Source of the DNA: Neocallimastix lanati (nom. inval.)
Taxonomy: Eukaryota > Neocallimastigomycota > Neocallimastigomycetes > Neocallimastigales > Neocallimastigaceae
Assembly (NCBI GenBank): GCA_016946835.1
Contig: JACVTC010000025.1
Location: forward strand, 1 to 64,000
Reading direction: 5' to 3'
DNA: 64,000 bases
Part shown: one piece after another, positions 59,553 to 64,000 of the stretch
How the letters are laid out: every line of letters starts with the position of its first letter
How positions within the stretch are numbered: position 1 is the first letter of the stretch
Program-made: the position numbers and the translations under genes
Notes under the pieces: model-generated
Told to the model about the DNA's origin: nothing
What the model saw: only the letters and a program-made list of their open reading frames with translations
Database searches by the model: none

Positions 59553-60560
59553 TTTATAGTTTATCTTATTATTAATTATACAGTTAAATATAGTTTATTA
59601 AATGATTAGTAAACCATGTTAAGTTAAATAATTTACCAATAATACATTTATTTACAAGTATAAAAATAATTATACTTGCAACAGTAACGCATTAGTGTTA
59701 CTATTAACATAAATTGTTAATTAAATATTAATATTAAATAAATAAAATTAATTATTAAAAATAAATATTAACAACTAATGTAAGCCCAGTAACTAATAAC
59801 TAATAAAGTTATAACGTGCTTCACTATATTTTTTGGTGTATTGAATTAATAATTTTTAGTCAATTTAGTGTTTATTTTAACAACTCGAAAAAAGAGGTGT
59901 TAAATTATTTTAGTTTTTATTAAATTTAATATTCGTTATATTAGCTATATTAAACTTACCTTTTTCAATTTCATGTAACAAATACATGGTAACATAACAC
60001 TTGTCCAATGGGTAGTCTTTTTGTTACTTAACGAAATTAAAAGCAATTAACAATTTCTTGCTAATTAAATAAAATCTTTACTAATTTCGTACATTATATT
60101 TTATTATATTTTATAGTTTATTTTATTATTAGTTATATAGTTATATATAGTTTATTAAATGATTAGTAAATCAAATTAAATTAAATAATTTATCAATCAT
60201 TCATTTATTTATATGCATAAAAATAATTGTACTTGTAACAGTAACCCACTATCGTTACTATTAACGTAGATTATATAATAAATATTAAATAAATAAAAAT
60301 TTAATTATTAAAGGTAAATAAAATAACTTAACTTAGTGTAAACCAAGTAAATAATAACGAATAAAGTTACAAAGTACTGCGCTATATTCTTAAGTGTGTT
60401 GATTAAATAATTTTAATAAAATTTAGGGTTTATTTTAACAACTTGAATAGAAAGCTGTTAAATTTTCTTAGTCTTTGTTTAGTCAGTTATTCGTTATATT
60501 AGTTACATTAAACGAACCTTTTACAATAGTAACTCTATATAACTAAATAACCGATAATAA
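59553..60560 (+). repeat. Two family-B LTR-like copies in tandem
   Basis: 59553-59973 and 60109-60540 align over ~430 bp at a period of 556 bp (shared ATAGTTTAT..., ACAGTAACGCATTAGTGTTAC against ACAGTAACCCACTATCGTTA, and TATTCGTTATATTAG). The second copy's start lies near TGTAACAAAT at 59974. Each carries a foldback, TTAACAACTC/GAGGTGTTAA at 59877-59903 and TTAACAACTT/AAGCTGTTAA at 60435-60461. The arms differ by paired changes. Confidence 0.65.
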
Positions 60561-61636
60561 ATAAATTAAAAAATAAACGCTAAGTAATAATTTAATTAAT
60601 AATATAGTATAATATAGTATAGTTTAATAAATTAAAATATAATAATTTTTTGAACTTTTAATATTAGGTTAAAAATTGTTTATTTTCTTTGTTTACTTTT
60701 CTTTGTTTAATTTTAGAAAAATTTTTGATAAAAAATCTACGCCACATTACATGTTGTACAAGCCACAAAGTATTCAAAAAAATAAAATTTTTTGATTTTA
60801 AAATATAATTTTGTTAGAGTATAAAAAAAAAAATATTTAATAATGACTTTAGTATAATTTACCCAATCAGAATATTATATTTTAATAAAATATATAAAAG
60901 AAATAAAATGTAACTTTGGTAAATTACACATACTTTTATAATTATAAAAAATACAAAGATAAATAAAATTAAATATTATATAATATAAATAAAATGTCAT
61001 AATAAATATATATATAATTTTCTTAATATTTTTTTAGTGCTTAATAAATTTTTATCAAAAACTTAAAAATTTAATTTTGTAAAAATTTCGCATATCATAA
61101 ATTTTATTTATTAATAATTTAATTATAAATTATTATGTCATTACTTTTAAAAAAAAAATAAATTTTTTTTATTCATTTTAAATTAAAAAATAATAAATGT
61201 CATTATATTAAAAAAAAATTAGTCATAGATATAATATTTATATATATGTATATTTAAATTAAAAATTTAAAAATTTTGGTGGTACGGATTTTTAATTAAT
61301 AAAAATCTCATACTATACTAAATAAAATCCTCATATGCTATACGGGTTGTCATTTTATATTTAAATTTTTATATATAAACTCGGTAAGCGAAAGAAAATT
61401 TTTATAATAATTAATTTAAATTATCAATTTTTTATACATTTAATTTTTCAAAAAAAAAATATTATTTTTTATTATTTGAATTTAAAAAATATTTAAGTAA
61501 AGGGATAATTATCAACTAAATAAATTTAAATAAGTGAACGAATTATTAATTATTTAGATAAATTTTAGCTAAGTGGATATAAAAATATAAAATAAATAAA
61601 TTAATAACAAAAGTAAATGGATAAAAGAACAAAAAT
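60561..61636. other. AT-rich region upstream of a family-B gag
   Basis: Mostly A/T with a few richer islands (CTACGCCACATTACATGTTG at ~60738, GGTGGTACGG at ~61278, CTATACGGGTTGTC at ~61337). It should hold the 5' LTR and leader of the gag to its right, but no TG...CA boundary or LTR-B similarity is clear. Confidence 0.4.
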
Positions 61637-64000
61637 ATGAAAGCACTCGATAACACTAGAAAAACTACAAGGAATGATTCTCTAAAAAATTCGGTGGACA
61701 GTGTGGTCGCAGAAAATAGTCCTACGCCTGTTGAAGCTCCTCCAGCTCAACGCCAAAATACAGGAGATAAGAAAAATACCAGTATTCCTGAGAATCCAGC
61801 TACATCAAAACCCAAACCGGCTGCGGCACCTGAAACTAGAAAAACTGAAACCAGTAAGCCTGAGGCTAGTAAAACTAAAGCTAAAAAGCCAGAAGCTAGA
61901 AAGCCAGGAAATACCTAAGGTGGGAGTTCGAGTAAGAATAATAGTGGTGGAGCTATGGATTTTGCTGCCTTGCTGAATAAGCAAATGGAGGAATTTAGAA
62001 ATATGCTGATTAGCACCCAGCAACAAATGGTATCATGGATAGAAGTGATGCAAACCCAGAACTAAAATAGATTTACGAAGATCGAGGCCGAACTTAGCAG
62101 TCTAATCCCTGCCGTGGACTAACGATTTGGTGAGGTTGAAAGAAAGGTGGATGAGGAGGAGACTAGTAATCAAGTTAGTGTAGCCAAGCTTCGAAAAGTT
62201 GAAGATTTTTGCATCATCAGATAGCTGAGGGCAAAGGAAAAGAAGCCGCTGTTGATAATGAAATCAAAAAGATTAAAACCTATCTGAACGAGGACCAGAT
62301 AAAAGGAAAGCAATTCCAACATGACCTAGAGAACAAAGGTCAAAAAATACAAAAGATTGAAGAATACTTGGATGCAAATAAAGAAAAGGAATGGGTATAT
62401 CGTAAGGAGCTCGAAGAAAAGATTGAAAAGTTAATGGCTGTTAACCAGACTCAACAACATGAGATCGAGCGTCTGGGGAAGTTAACTTGGGAAACCCAAA
62501 AGAATGCCCAGGCATCGACAAGTAAACCTTTCCCATTACATATAGATACAAGAGTTGCTAGGTACAAAACTTATTATCAACCCACGACTCCTATACTTAC
62601 AAGGAGCGCTATGGAGGATGTGGTGGTATGCGTACCATGCATAGTATGAAAGAAAAAACCCAATGTTCAGAGGTGAAACAGGGATGGAATCATTTATTAA
62701 TTGGTTAAAAAGGTACTTTGGCAGAAATCAGAAGTACTATCAAACAGAACCCACGACAATATTGTACTTTATTGAGATCACTTACAGGGAACAGCTAAAA
62801 AGTGGTACCAGATGGACGAAGTATTTAAACAAAGGGATGACTGGCAACCACAAAGATTGATGGACAGGTTGCTACAAGAGTTTAAAAGCGAAGGAACTTT
62901 AGAAAAGGTAAAAATTGCTATGTTTAAACTTAAGCATGAATGGGTTAAACCTATGAATACCTCTCGGAGTTCAACAAATTAAGCAGAATACTTCATCTTT
63001 CAGATGAAAATAAAAGGCTATTTTTGTACAACAAATAAATCTTTGGTTCGGGAAGCTTTTTATGACCTAATTGCTGAGAAATAAACTTTCGAAGGTTTTG
63101 TAACATTTTTAAGAAGATGTGATACTTTCCTCACGGATTATAAAGACGATTACCTATAAAGATATGAGTATAACCGCGAAAGGACGATAGCCATCATGAC
63201 TCTGCTAGGAATGATGGACCCGTGAAGACCCTCCAAGGACAGAGAAGCCAAGAGAAGGAGGAACATCAACAATCTCCGAGGTGATAAAAGAGATTTTAGT
63301 AGAATAGAGTCTACTAAGCAAAACAATTATGATAAAGTTAAAAAAGATAATAATAACCACAGTAGTGTCTAAGATATTGGTACGAGACCAAGCGATAGAC
63401 AAAATTACTATAATTACAACTGTACAAATAGTAATAATCCGATTCCCAAAACAGCACTTCTGATGCAAGATAGATCTGAGTAAGAAAAGTTTGCGACTGA
63501 AGCTAAAAAACAACCTTCATACCAAAGATGGAACCCAAAATTTAAGCGTACTATATGATACCTGATCACAGATCAACATGATGCATTCGCAGTTATCTAA
63601 GGAGATGGGATTAAAGATAGAAGACCAACCTCTAACATTTACTACAGCCGCAGCTAAAGTGTTTACCACAGGTAACGGAAGAGTCGCAGATAAAGGTAAA
63701 GCTGGTCAAATATCGTACTGGTAAAATCAAATGGTATGACTTTAATACATGATGTAGGCCAGCCAAGGCTATTTCAAGAAGGATTATATTGGGTTCTAGA
63801 TTCATGGATAGACACCTCATTTATAGGAAGATTGATGTCCATAATCAAAAACCAAAAGTTTACAATATTGCGACGAAAGGCCAGGATTACCGGATGTAGA
63901 TTTACCAGGAGAGTGTGAGGGTGAAAGCATCTACATAGATCAATGACAAAGAAGAAGCTGAGCGAGAGAAAGTAAAGCCAACAGCAAAAATAATCAGATT
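61637..64000 (+). pseudogene. Family-B gag-protease, broken and running off the window
   Basis: From an ATG at 61637: a Lys/Pro/Ala-rich disordered N-terminus with imperfect KPEA/KTET repeats (stop at 61916), a helical segment DFAALLNKQMEEFRNMLIST, a long coiled coil (62209-62500), then the capsid-like region FPLHIDTRVARYKTYY and MESFINWLKRYFGRNQKYY, parallel to the minus-strand copy at 40137..41105. Protease follows at ~63550-63700: LYDT, then TGA where Gly is expected, then SQINMMHSQLSKEMGLK. At least six frame breaks are visible. No CCHC zinc knuckle is seen. RT would lie beyond the window. Confidence 0.8.

Overview
The window comes from a very AT-rich eukaryotic nuclear genome. Long intergenic runs hold almost no G or C, homopolymers and AT microsatellites are common, and the host proteins are rich in Asn, Lys and Ile with poly-Asn tracts. 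Together with ankyrin-type proteins, an F-box-like protein, an HSF-type DNA-binding protein, chromodomain Ty3/Gypsy elements and a FLYWCH/MULE transposase, this best fits an anaerobic gut fungus (Neocallimastigomycota). That assignment is inference; another AT-rich protist or fungus is possible.

Layout. 1-5.8 kb: a 65-bp minisatellite, T-rich repeats, a short 3'-end copy of a non-LTR retroelement and a LINE reverse-transcriptase remnant. 6.2-11.1 kb: a 1653-residue ankyrin-like protein with a SUMO-interacting-motif-like cassette (minus strand). 11.2-14 kb: six copies of a ~450-bp satellite. 16.3-21.6 kb: a secreted protein split over two frames and an F-box-like protein, both minus strand. 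22-28 kb: a decayed gene, a 346-bp poly-A-tailed retroelement copy with a 12-bp target-site duplication, and degenerate AT repeats. 28.3 kb: a solo LTR. 30.6-31.6 kb: the HSF-type protein.

33.5-64 kb is a retrotransposon graveyard. Two Ty3/Gypsy families can be separated. Family A has LTRs ending TGTAACGA/TCGTTACA, a CCHC Gag and a chromodomain. Family B has LTRs ending TGTAATAGAT/ATCTATTACA and a coiled-coil Gag with no zinc knuckle that I could see. Almost every copy is broken. The exception is 46189..51260: two LTRs that read identical over 601 bp, a 5-bp target-site duplication and one 880-residue ORF encoding Gag, protease, integrase and chromodomain but no reverse transcriptase or RNase H. 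It looks like a recently mobile, RT-less element that must borrow RT from another element.

Host genes here are few, mostly single-exon and all on the minus strand. The most notable signals are the RT-less but intact element, the tRNA-like (Pol III A box/B box) segments near the start of family-A LTRs, the conserved foldbacks in family-B LTRs and around the family-A polypurine tract, the SIM-like cassette, and the hallmarks of target-primed retrotransposition of a non-LTR family with a conserved 3' hairpin.
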